From Chthonomonadaceae bacterium (GTDB lineage Bacteria > Armatimonadota > Chthonomonadetes > Chthonomonadales > Chthonomonadaceae), in assembly GCA_027459665.1 (NCBI GenBank), contig DAIDHN010000010.1:1-64000 (forward strand): a DNA stretch of 64,000 nucleotides, written 5' to 3'. Shown here piece after piece: positions 1 to 10,052 of this stretch. The notes beneath the pieces were generated by a model. It did not search any database, was not told the origin of the DNA, and saw only the letters and a list, made by a program, of their open reading frames with translations. A program made the translations under genes and the position numbers. The first letter of the stretch is position 1. The number at the start of each line of letters is the position of its first letter.

Positions 1-1483
1 CGCTGACCAGTGGGAGATATTGCTTTTGGTGGTCGTAGACTGCCATATCAAGCAGAAAACGTGCTGCTGCAAAGCCAATAGAGTTGTGCAGCGTAGCGGC
101 GGCGGCGCCTCCCCACTGCGCCCGCCATCTGCCTGAGAGGGGCTGGCGCCAGTAAAAAGCCGGCTTTTTGTTGAGCTGAAAATGCACACCTGCCTGTGCC
201 AGGGCGGCAGCTTCGGTTTCCAGTTTTTTCAGCATCGCGGTATCGTGTGCTGCGGCAAAAGCAGCTACATGCCCCTCATCCTGTTGATCCCAGCCGTCAA
301 GCGATTTGGTTCCGGCTATTCCAAAGCTTCCAATGCCTGAAAAAAGAGTGCCCTGTGGTGCATCTGGAATACTCTGGAGTTGGGCAGATGTACTGAGAAA
401 ACCCATATCGGCTGCTGCCGGAACATGGGGCAGACGATCTTTAATCCATGGGTTGCTCCACCACCTTTGCCACAGTGTACGGTTGGGGTCTGACAGGGAG
501 CTTAGGTGCATGCGAAATACAAGTGCTGCTGACGTATGAATTTGCTGGCCGGGCATTGGATAGATACAGCGCTGATAACCTGTGCCGCCATGGGGAAAGA
601 CCAGAGCTGCAAACCCTGTTTTGCTCTTTTCATCTGCGTTTAGCGCTGTCTGCTGCTGAGGCGTGAGGGAGGCCGGATAAGTTTGCAGGTTGACATGCAG
701 GGCGCTTACAGGAGGGATTTTTTCACTCGAAGTTCGCACTTTTGCTGTAGTGTCTGGAAGAATAAGTCGATTGCAAAAACCGGTTGCAATATTGCGTTCG
801 GAATTATTTTGCAGTCGAGTCTTCATGAAATCCCAGGCTGCATACCTGCCTGTTTGCGGCGCCCATAAGCCGATTACCGGCAGTGGGTGTGCAGAAAGCG
901 GCGGGGTGTTTGACCACTCGCGGTTGTAATGATAACCCGATATCTCAGGTGTGCCGATATGACTGTCTAATAAAAGTGGGAAAGGATCGGAACGGGGGGT
1001 TGCATCGAGCCATCCTCCCTGCTGCCAAACCTCTGCGTCGGGGACAGAAATCGTAAGAAAGTGGAAAGGCTGAATGCCTGTTTCATGCTGCCACTGGAAG
1101 CTGTTGAACCTAACGAAATGAAGCTGGAATTTTACTTCAGGATAGTGACGCAGCCTGAGAATAACTGTGATGCTGCTGTTTGAAAGGGTAATGCCGCTGT
1201 TTGGAGCGCCTTGCAGTGGTGAAAATGTGAGAATATCTTCCCCTGGCATGTGCTGCAGTTTTACAGTACTGGCAGTGAGCATTCCCAGGGAAGAAAAGCG
1301 CACTGGCACGGCAAGCTGGTTGTCAGCGTATACATCGAACCCTGTGTAGACCTTGTTTTTCTTCAGCGCTTTTACTACAATGGTGTAGCCACGCGGTCCG
1401 ATTAGGCTGCATTGTTGGGCATTTACCCCTTTTTGAGCGCAGAGAAGCGGCAGGATTAAGAGCGTTAGAAACCGTTTGTGCAT
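1..1483 (-). CDS. Large secreted protein, C-terminus off the window
   Basis: An uninterrupted reading frame runs from an ATG (complement of 1481-1483) to the left edge, giving at least 494 residues. The first 23 or so residues form a clear Sec signal peptide (basic MHKR, then a leucine-rich core, cleavage near VNA-QQ). The mature part is rich in aromatic residues and beta-type segments and includes the stretch SGYHYNREWSNTPPL near residue 180. I cannot assign a family; the style (large, exported, Trp/Tyr rich) resembles carbohydrate-active proteins and suits this polysaccharide-oriented window, but that is inference only. It lies downstream of ligA on the same strand with a gap of about 100 bases and probably has its own promoter. 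Confidence 0.8.
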   Translation of the reverse strand, partial: MHKRFLTLLILPLLCAQKGVNAQQCSLIGPRGYTIVVKALKKNKVYTGFDVYADNQLAVPVRFSSLGMLTASTVKLQHMPGEDILTFSPLQGAPNSGITLSNSSITVILRLRHYPEVKFQLHFVRFNSFQWQHETGIQPFHFLTISVPDAEVWQQGGWLDATPRSDPFPLLLDSHIGTPEISGYHYNREWSNTPPLSAHPLPVIGLWAPQTGRYAAWDFMKTRLQNNSERNIATGFCNRLILPDTTAKVRTSSEKIPPVSALHVNLQTYPASLTPQQQTALNADEKSKTGFAALVFPHGGTGYQRCIYPMPGQQIHTSAALVFRMHLSSLSDPNRTLWQRWWSNPWIKDRLPHVPAAADMGFLSTSAQLQSIPDAPQGTLFSGIGSFGIAGTKSLDGWDQQDEGHVAAFAAAHDTAMLKKLETEAAALAQAGVHFQLNKKPAFYWRQPLSGRWRAQWGGAAAATLHNSIGFAAARFLLDMAVYDHQKQYLPLVS

Positions 1484-1586
1484 GGTCTACTCCGAAAATA
1501 AGATAGATTCAGTGTGAACTTTCTCTTTTTTCAGTTTAGATACCTGCCTGAATTGAATTGCTGTGCCTGTTCTTGCGATAGAATAA

Positions 1587-3676
<2,090 letters not shown>

Positions 3677-3743
3677 ATTGTGGTTGTATAAGCGCTCTAT
3701 GGTAAGTGAAGGAGGAGTGTCTATTGTGAGGAGTAATTTTTTT

Positions 3744-4257
3744 ATGGAACCTGTTATCCCCCCTCAACTCGTCTGTCCCCGCTGCGAATCAGTAGATCGT
3801 CAAGTCAAGATCGGCTTTAACCGCAGCGGTGAACGCCGCATTCGCTGCCAGCATTGCAAGTGAAGTTATCAACTTCCTTCTTCCCGTTGTGTGTATTCCG
3901 ATGAAAGAGTAATTTCTCTTCGTAGCTGCTGCCATTGACCGCACTACACGCTGCCTGCTCTCCTTTCGCGTCTGTGAGGCATTCAGTTGGGAGGAGGCGC
4001 AAAGGGTGCTGGATGCCTGCATACCGGCTGCACGCTGCTACTCAGATGGATGCACTGCCTATGCTGGATTGATGTACCCGGGCAAGAGCCAGACATTCAG
4101 TGTAGAGGGAACCAGCGCAGACTTGCGGCATTATCTGGCTCGCTTGGCACGCAAAAGCAGATGCTTTACACGAAGTGCTGAGGCGCTCAGATGCGCAGTC
4201 AGGCTCATGAGTAGTGCCTACAATCGAACGCAGCTGCACAGGCAGTGCTTCATCTGA
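3744..4257 (+). pseudogene. Degenerate IS1-family transposase remnant
   Basis: An ATG at 3744 opens an InsA-like zinc-ribbon (CPRCES...RRIRCQHCK), which ends at a TGA at 3861-3863. Reading through that stop gives SYQL, as expected after the zinc ribbon. The frame then changes (from the frame of 3744 to that of 4006) and the C-terminal DDE part follows: AAIDRTTRCLLSF (first Asp), CYSDGCTAYAGLMYPGKS (second Asp) and VEGTSADLRHYLARLARKS (Glu), ending at 4257. The DNA-binding helix-turn-helix segment between zinc ribbon and catalytic domain is missing, so the gene has an internal deletion, a stop and a frameshift. It cannot make active transposase. I could not find convincing terminal inverted repeats. 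Confidence 0.85.
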
Positions 4258-4290
4258 GGCAGGCAGCCAGGCATCGGCGATTGCCTGCCT
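4257..4290 (+). terminator. Hairpin after the transposase remnant
   Basis: AGGCAGGCA (4257-4265) pairs perfectly with TGCCTGCCT (4282-4290) across a 16-base loop, directly after the transposase stop codon. There is no proper T-run afterwards. It may be a remnant of the insertion sequence end or a weak terminator. Confidence 0.4.
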
Positions 4291-4332
4291 GTGCTTGATT
4301 AGGCAGTAATTATATAAAGTAGATGAAAAATA

Positions 4333-4377
4333 TTAACATTTTATTAAAAATGAATTAACATTGTGTTAAGGTAAAAT
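4333..4377 (+). promoter_or_regulatory. Operator-like TTAACA repeats and -10 box
   Basis: TTAACA-TTG-TGTTAA (4355-4369) is a perfect 6-3-6 inverted repeat, and a third TTAACA copy sits at 4333-4338. A -10-like TAAAAT (4372-4377) follows immediately, 37 bases before the ATG at 4414. No -35 hexamer is visible where one would be expected, so the repeats may bind an activator or a repressor that controls the secreted protein gene downstream. Confidence 0.45.
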
Positions 4378-4413
4378 AGTATGCTTTTATTTAACATTAA
4401 GGAGAGTATCTAT

Positions 4414-5187
4414 ATGTGTGTTACCTGCGGTACGCGAGTTTCTGCCTTCATAGTGCTTATGTCTGCTTTAAGTTTACTGCTTGCATCTGGGACTGCACTG
4501 GCTGGCCCACCATACACAACCGATAACCCGCAGACTGTTCCTTTCAAAACATTGCAGGTGATAGCGGTTGCCAATGTAAATACTGCTCATGGCAGTATGA
4601 CAGCACAATTGCCCTATGTTGAACTGAATTATGGGTATACCCGTGACTTACAACTGCATGTTTCGATTCCTATCGCCTACAATTCACCGCGTGTGGGCGC
4701 AGACTTCATAGGCCCTGGTGATCTTGATTTTGCAGCTAAGTATCGGTTCGTGCAGGAAACCAGCAAAACCCCCATGGTAGGTATTTATCCTCATATCAAC
4801 CTTCCAACCGGCAATGCGCAGCATGGGCTGGGTGCAGATCACGTGCAGTTGTACCTTCCACTGTGGCTGCAGAAAAGTTTTGGCAGCTGGAAAGTAGATG
4901 CAGGGGGAGGGTATTATCTAAATCCTGGTGAAAAAAACAGAGATTACTGGCTGACAGGTGCTCTGGTACAACATGATCTGAACCGCTGTCTCACACTTGG
5001 CAGCGAACTATTCTATCAGTCTGCTGCAAAAGTAGGCGGTAAACACCAGCTTGATTTCAGGGTGGGCGCTGACTATCATCCCGATGCGAATCATCACTAC
5101 CTGCTGAGTGTTGGGAGAAGTATAAGTGGTGACAATGATTTGCTTTTCACTGCTGGAATAATCGTTTATTTTCCTCATTACCACTGA
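4414..5187 (+). CDS. Secreted MetA-pathway-like outer membrane protein
   Basis: A 257-residue exported protein. The N-terminus has a hydrophobic signal sequence ending near ALAGPP, followed by YTTDNPQTVP and alternating amphipathic strands. The pattern matches the family annotated as putative MetA-pathway of phenol degradation proteins, thought to form outer-membrane beta-barrels. The substrate is unknown. I chose ATG 4414 because AAGGAGAG lies directly upstream with normal spacing; an in-frame ATG at 4381 lacks a ribosome site. It is a single-gene unit, with an operator-like repeat upstream and two hairpins downstream. Confidence 0.7.
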   Translation: MCVTCGTRVSAFIVLMSALSLLLASGTALAGPPYTTDNPQTVPFKTLQVIAVANVNTAHGSMTAQLPYVELNYGYTRDLQLHVSIPIAYNSPRVGADFIGPGDLDFAAKYRFVQETSKTPMVGIYPHINLPTGNAQHGLGADHVQLYLPLWLQKSFGSWKVDAGGGYYLNPGEKNRDYWLTGALVQHDLNRCLTLGSELFYQSAAKVGGKHQLDFRVGADYHPDANHHYLLSVGRSISGDNDLLFTAGIIVYFPHYH

Positions 5188-5216
5188 TTTGGTCTGTTGC
5201 TTTCAATAGAAAACAG

Positions 5217-5240
5217 CAGTTCATACTCGTGTATGAACTG
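5217..5240 (+). terminator. First of two tandem terminator hairpins
   Basis: CAGTTCATAC (5217-5226) and GTATGAACTG (5231-5240) form a perfect 10-bp stem with a 4-base loop TCGT. It is followed by ACTTGTTTTA, 30 bases after the stop of the secreted protein gene. Confidence 0.7.
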
Positions 5241-5253
5241 ACTTGTTTTACTC

Positions 5254-5286
5254 AACATGCTGCAGAATATTTCTCTGCAGCATGTT
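5254..5286 (+). terminator. Second tandem terminator hairpin
   Basis: AACATGCTGCAG (5254-5265) and CTGCAGCATGTT (5275-5286) form a perfect 12-bp stem with a 9-base loop, followed by ATTTTAT. Together with the hairpin at 5217-5240 it isolates the arsenite transporter from upstream transcription. Confidence 0.7.
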
Positions 5287-5373
5287 ATTTTATAAGCCCC
5301 AACCACCACAGTTCACCATTGTGATCGGCGAGCGCACCCTGGTCATTTTTGCATAGTTTGCTGTGGGCATGCC

Positions 5374-5449
5374 TTGACATGAACACAAATATTGTGATAT
5401 GTTATTTCAATACTTTTCGAAATGAAGAATTAAAAGCATGCATTTTAAT
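5374..5449 (+). promoter_or_regulatory. Promoter and operator-like repeats of the arsenite transporter
   Basis: TTGACA (5374-5379) is a consensus -35 box, with TATGTT (5398-5403) 18 bases later as -10. Around the expected transcription start lies an inverted repeat ATTTC (5404-5408) / GAAAT (5419-5423). A second one, ATTAAAA (5429-5435) / TTTTAAT (5443-5449), follows. Such AT-rich dyads over the start site would suit an ArsR-type repressor, but no arsR gene is in the window, so the regulator is inferred only. Confidence 0.5.
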
Positions 5450-5479
5450 GCAGCATACAGGAGTGGAGCAAGATAAACC

Positions 5480-6574
5480 ATGGCTGAAACTGTGTCATCA
5501 GGTGGGCAATGCGAGACAAAAAGGCTTTCATTTTTGGACAGGTACCTAACCTTATGGATTTTTATGGCGATGGCAATGGGGCTTGCACTCAGTGTTGCAG
5601 CACCAGCGATTGCCAAGTCTATCGCCGGATTGTCTAGCGGTACTATTTCTCTGCCACTTGCAGCAGGTCTGATTTTGATGATGTATCCACCGCTGGCACG
5701 AGTGAAGTATGAACGGATGCCAGTAGTTTTTCGCAATAGAAAAGTGCTTTTACTTTCGCTGGTTCAGAACTGGGTGATAGGCCCGCTGCTCATGTTTAGT
5801 TTGGCAGTATTATTTTTATCCAGCCATCCTGCATATTGTGCAGGTCTTATTCTTATTGGCCTGGCGCGGTGTATTGCCATGGTGATTGTCTGGAATGATC
5901 TGGGGCAGGGAGACCCTGAATATGCTGCTGGCCTGGTAGCGTTCAATTCATTGTTTCAGATGTTTTTTTACTCGGTTTTCGCATGGTTTTACCTGAAAAT
6001 ACTGCCTGCACATTTGGGACTCTCTTTTGGGAAAATAAACCTTGCGGGAATTACCATTTCGGGCATTGCGCAAAGCGTGCTTCTCTACCTGGGAACCCCT
6101 TTTTTTGCCGGCATGCTTACGCGTTTTATCTTATTGAAGTCAAAAGGCAGTGAGTGGTATGAGCAGGTATTTGTACCCAAAACCAGCCCGATTACCCTGA
6201 TAGCGCTGCTTTTCACTATTGCGATCATGTTCTCTCTCAAGGGGCAGTACATTTTGCGGCTGCCAATTGATGCAGCGCTCATTGCCTTGCCCATGGTGAT
6301 CTATTTTGTGATTATGTTTCTGGTTTCTTTCGCGCTGAGTAAAAAAGCAGGCGCGTGTTATGCCCAGTCTGCAACGCTTTCTTTTACCGCCGCAAGCAAC
6401 AATTTTGAACTGGCTATCGCTTTGGCTGTTGCGGTTTTTGGCATACATTCTGGAGAGGCTTTTGCCGCAGTTATTGGACCTCTTGTAGAGGTGCCAGTAC
6501 TGATTGGTCTGGTACAGGTTTCTCTTTTGTTTCGCAAACGTTTTTTTTCGCACGAACTGCCTGCCGAATCATGA
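5480..6574 (+). CDS. acr3: ACR3-family arsenite efflux permease
   Basis: A 364-residue, roughly ten-helix inner-membrane protein that exports arsenite using the proton-motive force. Family hallmarks are visible in order: [11 protein letters not shown] (about residue 68), [19 protein letters not shown] with the conserved cysteine at about residue 131, [20 protein letters not shown], and [20 protein letters not shown] near the C-terminus. The length matches bacterial ACR3. There is no arsC or arsR neighbour, so arsenate reduction must be encoded elsewhere if it occurs. The next gene, a phosphoesterase, starts 21 bases downstream and could be co-transcribed. The ATG start has a distant GGAG about 12 bases upstream. 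Confidence 0.95.
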   Translation: MAETVSSGGQCETKRLSFLDRYLTLWIFMAMAMGLALSVAAPAIAKSIAGLSSGTISLPLAAGLILMMYPPLARVKYERMPVVFRNRKVLLLSLVQNWVIGPLLMFSLAVLFLSSHPAYCAGLILIGLARCIAMVIVWNDLGQGDPEYAAGLVAFNSLFQMFFYSVFAWFYLKILPAHLGLSFGKINLAGITISGIAQSVLLYLGTPFFAGMLTRFILLKSKGSEWYEQVFVPKTSPITLIALLFTIAIMFSLKGQYILRLPIDAALIALPMVIYFVIMFLVSFALSKKAGACYAQSATLSFTAASNNFELAIALAVAVFGIHSGEAFAAVIGPLVEVPVLIGLVQVSLLFRKRFFSHELPAES

Positions 6575-6595
6575 TGAAAGAGGGGTAAAAGAAGT

Positions 6596-7330
6596 ATGAA
6601 AATCGCTCTATTTTCTGATGTACATGCCAACCTGCCTGCACTTGAAACCGTGTTGGGGCACATAGGCGCAAATGCCTATGATGCAGTGTACTGTTTAGGG
6701 GATATGGGGGGATATGGAGGTAATCCTAATGAAGTGCAGGAGGCAGTAGCTGAACTGGGATACCCTGTATTGCTGGGCAATTATGATGAAGCTGTTGGTT
6801 TTGAGAAAGAGAATTGCGGTTGCAGCTATACTAAACCATTTGATATTGAGATGAGCAGAATATCATTTCAATGGACTTTGGCGCATACCTCTGAACGCAA
6901 TAAGTCATTGCTGAGAGCATATCCTCAAACCATGCGTCTCAATGTAGAAGGGCTGTCGATACTGCTGTGTCATGGTTCGCCCGTGTCGAATACTGAATAT
7001 CTTTTTGAGGCCAGGTCAGATGGGTACCTGAGTAGATTTACCAGCGGTGAAAAGTATGATGCACATGCTGATGTGATTGCATTTGGACACACTCATGTGC
7101 CTTTTCACCGATGTGTTGCCGGGGTGCATTTTGTAAACACAGGCAGCGTAGGTCGTCCCAAGGATGGAAATGCCCTGGCAGGGTACACTTTGCTTACTAT
7201 AAAAGCTGGGAAAGTTGAGACAGAGCATATACGACTGGAATACAATGTTGAGGCAGCATGCAAAAATTTGATTGAGGCTGGGCTGCCAGAATATTTCGCC
7301 AATTATCTGCGTACGGGCGGCGGGGCCTGA
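6596..7330 (+). CDS. Calcineurin-like metallophosphoesterase
   Basis: A 244-residue cytoplasmic protein of the YfcE-like metallophosphoesterase family. The metal-binding motifs are in order: SDVHAN (Asp8, His10), GDMGGYGGNP (Asp36), GNYDEA, CHGSP and FGHTHVPF. The central GNYD replaces the more usual GNHD, as in a subgroup often annotated as diadenosine tetraphosphatase-like or generic phosphoesterases. The substrate cannot be told from sequence. The start has AAAGAGGGG upstream and lies 21 bases after the arsenite transporter, so it may share that promoter. A functional link to arsenic is not established. Confidence 0.85.
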   Translation: MKIALFSDVHANLPALETVLGHIGANAYDAVYCLGDMGGYGGNPNEVQEAVAELGYPVLLGNYDEAVGFEKENCGCSYTKPFDIEMSRISFQWTLAHTSERNKSLLRAYPQTMRLNVEGLSILLCHGSPVSNTEYLFEARSDGYLSRFTSGEKYDAHADVIAFGHTHVPFHRCVAGVHFVNTGSVGRPKDGNALAGYTLLTIKAGKVETEHIRLEYNVEAACKNLIEAGLPEYFANYLRTGGGA

Positions 7331-7366
7331 AAAAGTCATCTGCCCGTTTTACGAGTAATCAGAGTA

Positions 7367-7372
7367 TATAAT
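7367..7372 (+). promoter_or_regulatory. -10 box of moeA
   Basis: A consensus TATAAT lies 32 bases before the moeA ATG, after a 36-base gap from the previous stop. The -35 region (CCGTTT) is poor, as for several promoters in this window. Confidence 0.5.
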
Positions 7373-7404
7373 AGATGCAGATGCTATAGATGAAAGGAGA
7401 AGTA

Positions 7405-8634
7405 ATGCTTCTGGCTACCGTAGAGCAGGCGCTGCAGCGTATACTTGAGCGCTCATACAAACTTGAAGCGGAAGAGATAGAGCTTGCCGAGGCCGCAGGC
7501 AGAACGCTTGCCGAGGATATTGCCGCAGACATTCCCATTCCTCCTTTTACCAATTCTGCGGTAGATGGGTACGCTGTATTATCTGCAGACACAAGGCATG
7601 CCACTTCTCAGCAGCCCGTTGTCCTAAAGATTTTGGAAGAAGTTTCAGCAGGCAGCCTTCCAACACAAACAGTGCGTTCGGGATACGCAACACGGGTATT
7701 GACAGGAGCTCCCTTACCTGCGGGTGCTGATGCTATGGTGATGCAGGAAGATACGGAGCGGGCAGCAGGAATTGTACGCATACTTGCCACTGCCACTGCT
7801 GGGCAGCATATTCGCTTTGCAGGGGAAGATGTATCGGCAGGCGAAGTGGTTTTGACCAGAGGCACAGTATTGCGTCCGTATGAGATTGGCATGCTTGCTA
7901 CATTGGGAGGCAGTGTTTTTAAGGCAGTGCGAAGACCGCGGTTGGCGCTTTTTTCTACCGGGGATGAAGTGATTGAGCCATTGCGCGGCGTTGTTCCGCC
8001 AACTGGCAAAATAAGAAACAGCAATTTGCCTGTGCTAGAGGCGCTTACCCTGGAAAGCGGGTCACAAATTCATACTGCCAAGCATTTACCAGATGATTTG
8101 TTTCAGATAGAGGCTGCGCTTTTGGAGTGCTGCGGCGGGGTAGATGCAGCAGATGTAATAGTTGCAGCAGGCGGGGTTTCTGTGGGTGACAGGGATTTCG
8201 TAAAGCCCGCACTGGAACGAATTGGGAAGATGGAGTTGTGGAAGATTGCAATGAAACCGGGCAAACCACTTGCTTTTGGGAGCATTGGCAAAACGCTTTT
8301 TCTAGGTTTGCCTGGCAACCCTGTTTCTGTGATGGTTACCTGGGAATTGTTTGTTCGACCTCTAGTCTGTGATTTGATGGGCAGAAATGACTACCGGCGG
8401 CTTGAGGCTGAGGTTGTTTTGCAGCAGGACATTATGCACAGGCCAGGCAGAAGAGAGTATATACGCGCTCATATCAGCCAGGGAGAATCGGACTTGACCG
8501 CGGAAGTTACCGGCAATCAGGGTTCTGGAAATGTGCGCTCCATGCTTCATGCCAATGCACTTCTTGTTATACCGGAAGATGCAGGGGCGTTGAAAGCCGG
8601 CAGCAGAGTGAAAGCGCTCTTGATTCAAAATTGA
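7405..8634 (+). CDS. moeA: Molybdopterin molybdenumtransferase MoeA
   Basis: MoeA inserts molybdate into adenylylated molybdopterin, the last common step of molybdenum cofactor synthesis. The 409-residue length is normal. Motifs seen are TNSAVDGYAV near the N-terminus, TGAPLPAGADAMVMQED, the FSTGDEV motif, NSNLPVLEAL, and the GGVSVGDRDFVKPAL plus PGKPLAFG and GLPGNPVSVMV segments of the MPT-binding domain. ATG 7405 is preferred over 7390 because AGGAG sits 6 bases upstream of it. No other cofactor-synthesis gene is nearby, so the gene appears isolated. A strong hairpin follows the stop codon. Confidence 0.96.
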   Translation: MLLATVEQALQRILERSYKLEAEEIELAEAAGRTLAEDIAADIPIPPFTNSAVDGYAVLSADTRHATSQQPVVLKILEEVSAGSLPTQTVRSGYATRVLTGAPLPAGADAMVMQEDTERAAGIVRILATATAGQHIRFAGEDVSAGEVVLTRGTVLRPYEIGMLATLGGSVFKAVRRPRLALFSTGDEVIEPLRGVVPPTGKIRNSNLPVLEALTLESGSQIHTAKHLPDDLFQIEAALLECCGGVDAADVIVAAGGVSVGDRDFVKPALERIGKMELWKIAMKPGKPLAFGSIGKTLFLGLPGNPVSVMVTWELFVRPLVCDLMGRNDYRRLEAEVVLQQDIMHRPGRREYIRAHISQGESDLTAEVTGNQGSGNVRSMLHANALLVIPEDAGALKAGSRVKALLIQN

Positions 8635-8635
8635 A

Positions 8636-8663
8636 CCCGGACAGAGTGTGCACTCTGACCGGG
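8636..8663. terminator. Bidirectional hairpin between moeA and a small gene
   Basis: The arms at 8636-8648 and 8651-8663 pair over 13 positions with a single A-A mismatch and a 2-base TG loop. It lies between convergent genes: moeA on the plus strand and the small gene at 8686-8910 on the minus strand. No marked T-run is present on either side. Confidence 0.65.
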
Positions 8664-8685
8664 CGAGGAAGCTTGTTGAAATTAT

Positions 8686-8910
8686 TTATGGGAGTACATT
8701 TTGCAAGCTGCGTGCCATGTGACCCCATAGGCTGACCTTCATGTAGCAGGCTACTCGCCCGTCTAGGCTGGCTGGAAGAAAATCTTCACGGTCAATGCAA
8801 ATTTCTCTGTCTGCTCCAATCTGACGGTATGTGCCTGGTTTTACACGCTCTCCTGCCAGATATAGCTCCTGTATGCCATCGTATTCGTTATCTTGCTGCA
8901 TATAATTCAC
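8686..8910 (-). CDS. Small hypothetical protein, 74 residues
   Basis: An acidic-to-neutral soluble protein that I do not recognise. It has the short motif GERVKPGTYRQIG, which reads like a small beta-type domain, followed by REDFLPASLDGRVACYMKV. The GTG start (complement of 8908-8910) has AGAAGG just upstream; an internal ATG three codons later is also possible with AAGGTG. It converges with moeA and shares the hairpin at 8636-8663. The clear ribosome site and sensible composition favour a real gene, but no function can be given. Confidence 0.6.
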   Translation of the reverse strand: MNYMQQDNEYDGIQELYLAGERVKPGTYRQIGADREICIDREDFLPASLDGRVACYMKVSLWGHMARSLQNVLP

Positions 8911-9287
8911 CTTGCCTTCTCACATTGAGGTGAGTAACGAGTCTGCGGCTGTTTTGGCAGACGCCTGAAGTCTGTGTATCAACCTGAACCGCAGAAATTT
9001 TTCTGTATACCCTGTGCGATGCAATGTGCTGGAAAAGTATGTTCGCTGTTTCGTATGACGAACCATTACTGAAAACAGGTAGCATCAAGACTAACTGTTC
9101 TCAGTAAACAAGGTTGTTTCCATTATCGGAGGGCAACCCAGTATTCTTTAGAGGGTATATTAAAAAATACGTAATATTTTAAAAAAAATTTGCTTTGGCA
9201 ATGCCATGCCTGCAAAGTTTCTGGCCGCCCAGCTGCTGAAAGAGGGGTATATGGTTTTTCGAGAATGTGATCTAGATAGGAACCTGT
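8911..9287. other. Gene-free intergenic region of 377 bases
   Basis: This divergent region separates the small minus-strand gene from the phosphopantetheinyl transferase. It holds a GTCTGC / GCAGAC dyad (8941-8946 and 8957-8962). It also holds an AT-rich tract around 9151-9190 beginning AGGGTATATT, which resembles the -10 box found elsewhere in the window. I see no RNA gene and no convincing coding frame. Confidence 0.5.
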
Positions 9288-10052
9288 ATGAAATATATAG
9301 ATAACAGTGCCTGCAGAATAAATATTCAGGATGGAAAAATGAGCTGTGTAGAGGAATTGCTTATGTTTCCTTTTTCGAATGTGCTTTCTGGCAGAATGAT
9401 ATGCGTTGCACAGACTTTGAAGGAACACCGGGATATGCAGTGTATGCTTCGTGCGGTTTCTCTGCTGTCAGAGAGTGATGAGGAGTGGGTGATACAACGC
9501 AATGTTTTGGGAAAACCAGAAGTATGGCAATGTGGTGCAAAGTGTTCACATCTGCTGGTGAGCAATACTCACGATGGCGGAATGCATATTGCCGCTGCCT
9601 ATCGCAGCACAAGTGCAGTTGGTTTGGGAATAGATGCTGTTTGGCTGCCTCGGCTGCGGCAGAGAGGCAAAGAAAAGAGGTATTTGCTTAAGCTGGCAGC
9701 TCGTATTGCAGCACCGCGAGAGTTTATGCATTTGGAGGAAAAAGCTGCTTGTGAGAGTACTGAACAGTTTAGACAGCGCGTTGCTGCTCATTTTTCATTG
9801 AAGGAATCGGTATCAAAAGCATTGGGTACAGGTTTGAAGCTTGGCATTGGTTATGGATTTTCGGAATCTATATCTCCTCGTCAAATTGAAGTAATAGACA
9901 AGGGGTTGGACATCAGGCTTCCTGCAGAGAGGGGGATACAGCAATGTGAACTGCTGGGACAGGTTATTTGCTGGAATGGGTTTATGGTAAGTGCGGTTGT
10001 GTGGGGTACGAGTTTGCTATGTGAAAATCAGCCTGGAAATAATGTGTCGTAA
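9288..10052 (+). CDS. 4'-phosphopantetheinyl transferase superfamily protein
   Basis: This enzyme type transfers phosphopantetheine from coenzyme A to a carrier-protein serine. Two signature regions are present: VGLGIDAVWLPRL (about residues 105-117; the Asp would bind magnesium) and HFSLKESVSKALGTGLKLG (about 167-185; Glu and Lys of the WxxKEAxxKA-type motif). At 254 residues it is longer than AcpS and closer to Sfp-type enzymes. AGGAA lies 5 bases before the ATG. No polyketide or peptide synthase gene is nearby, so the partner carrier protein is unknown. Its 3' end overlaps the convergent kinase gene by 25 bases. Confidence 0.75.
   Translation: MKYIDNSACRINIQDGKMSCVEELLMFPFSNVLSGRMICVAQTLKEHRDMQCMLRAVSLLSESDEEWVIQRNVLGKPEVWQCGAKCSHLLVSNTHDGGMHIAAAYRSTSAVGLGIDAVWLPRLRQRGKEKRYLLKLAARIAAPREFMHLEEKAACESTEQFRQRVAAHFSLKESVSKALGTGLKLGIGYGFSESISPRQIEVIDKGLDIRLPAERGIQQCELLGQVICWNGFMVSAVVWGTSLLCENQPGNNVS

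Noticed and set aside
5288-5380. Minus-strand 31-codon frame ending in DHNGELWWLGLIK
   Set aside because: The C-terminal words look protein-like, but the frame is very short, has no ribosome site and lies across the arsenite transporter promoter.
9123-9428. Minus-strand frame of 101 codons
   Set aside because: It overlaps the start of the phosphopantetheinyl transferase and the AT-rich leader; no ribosome site or motif.
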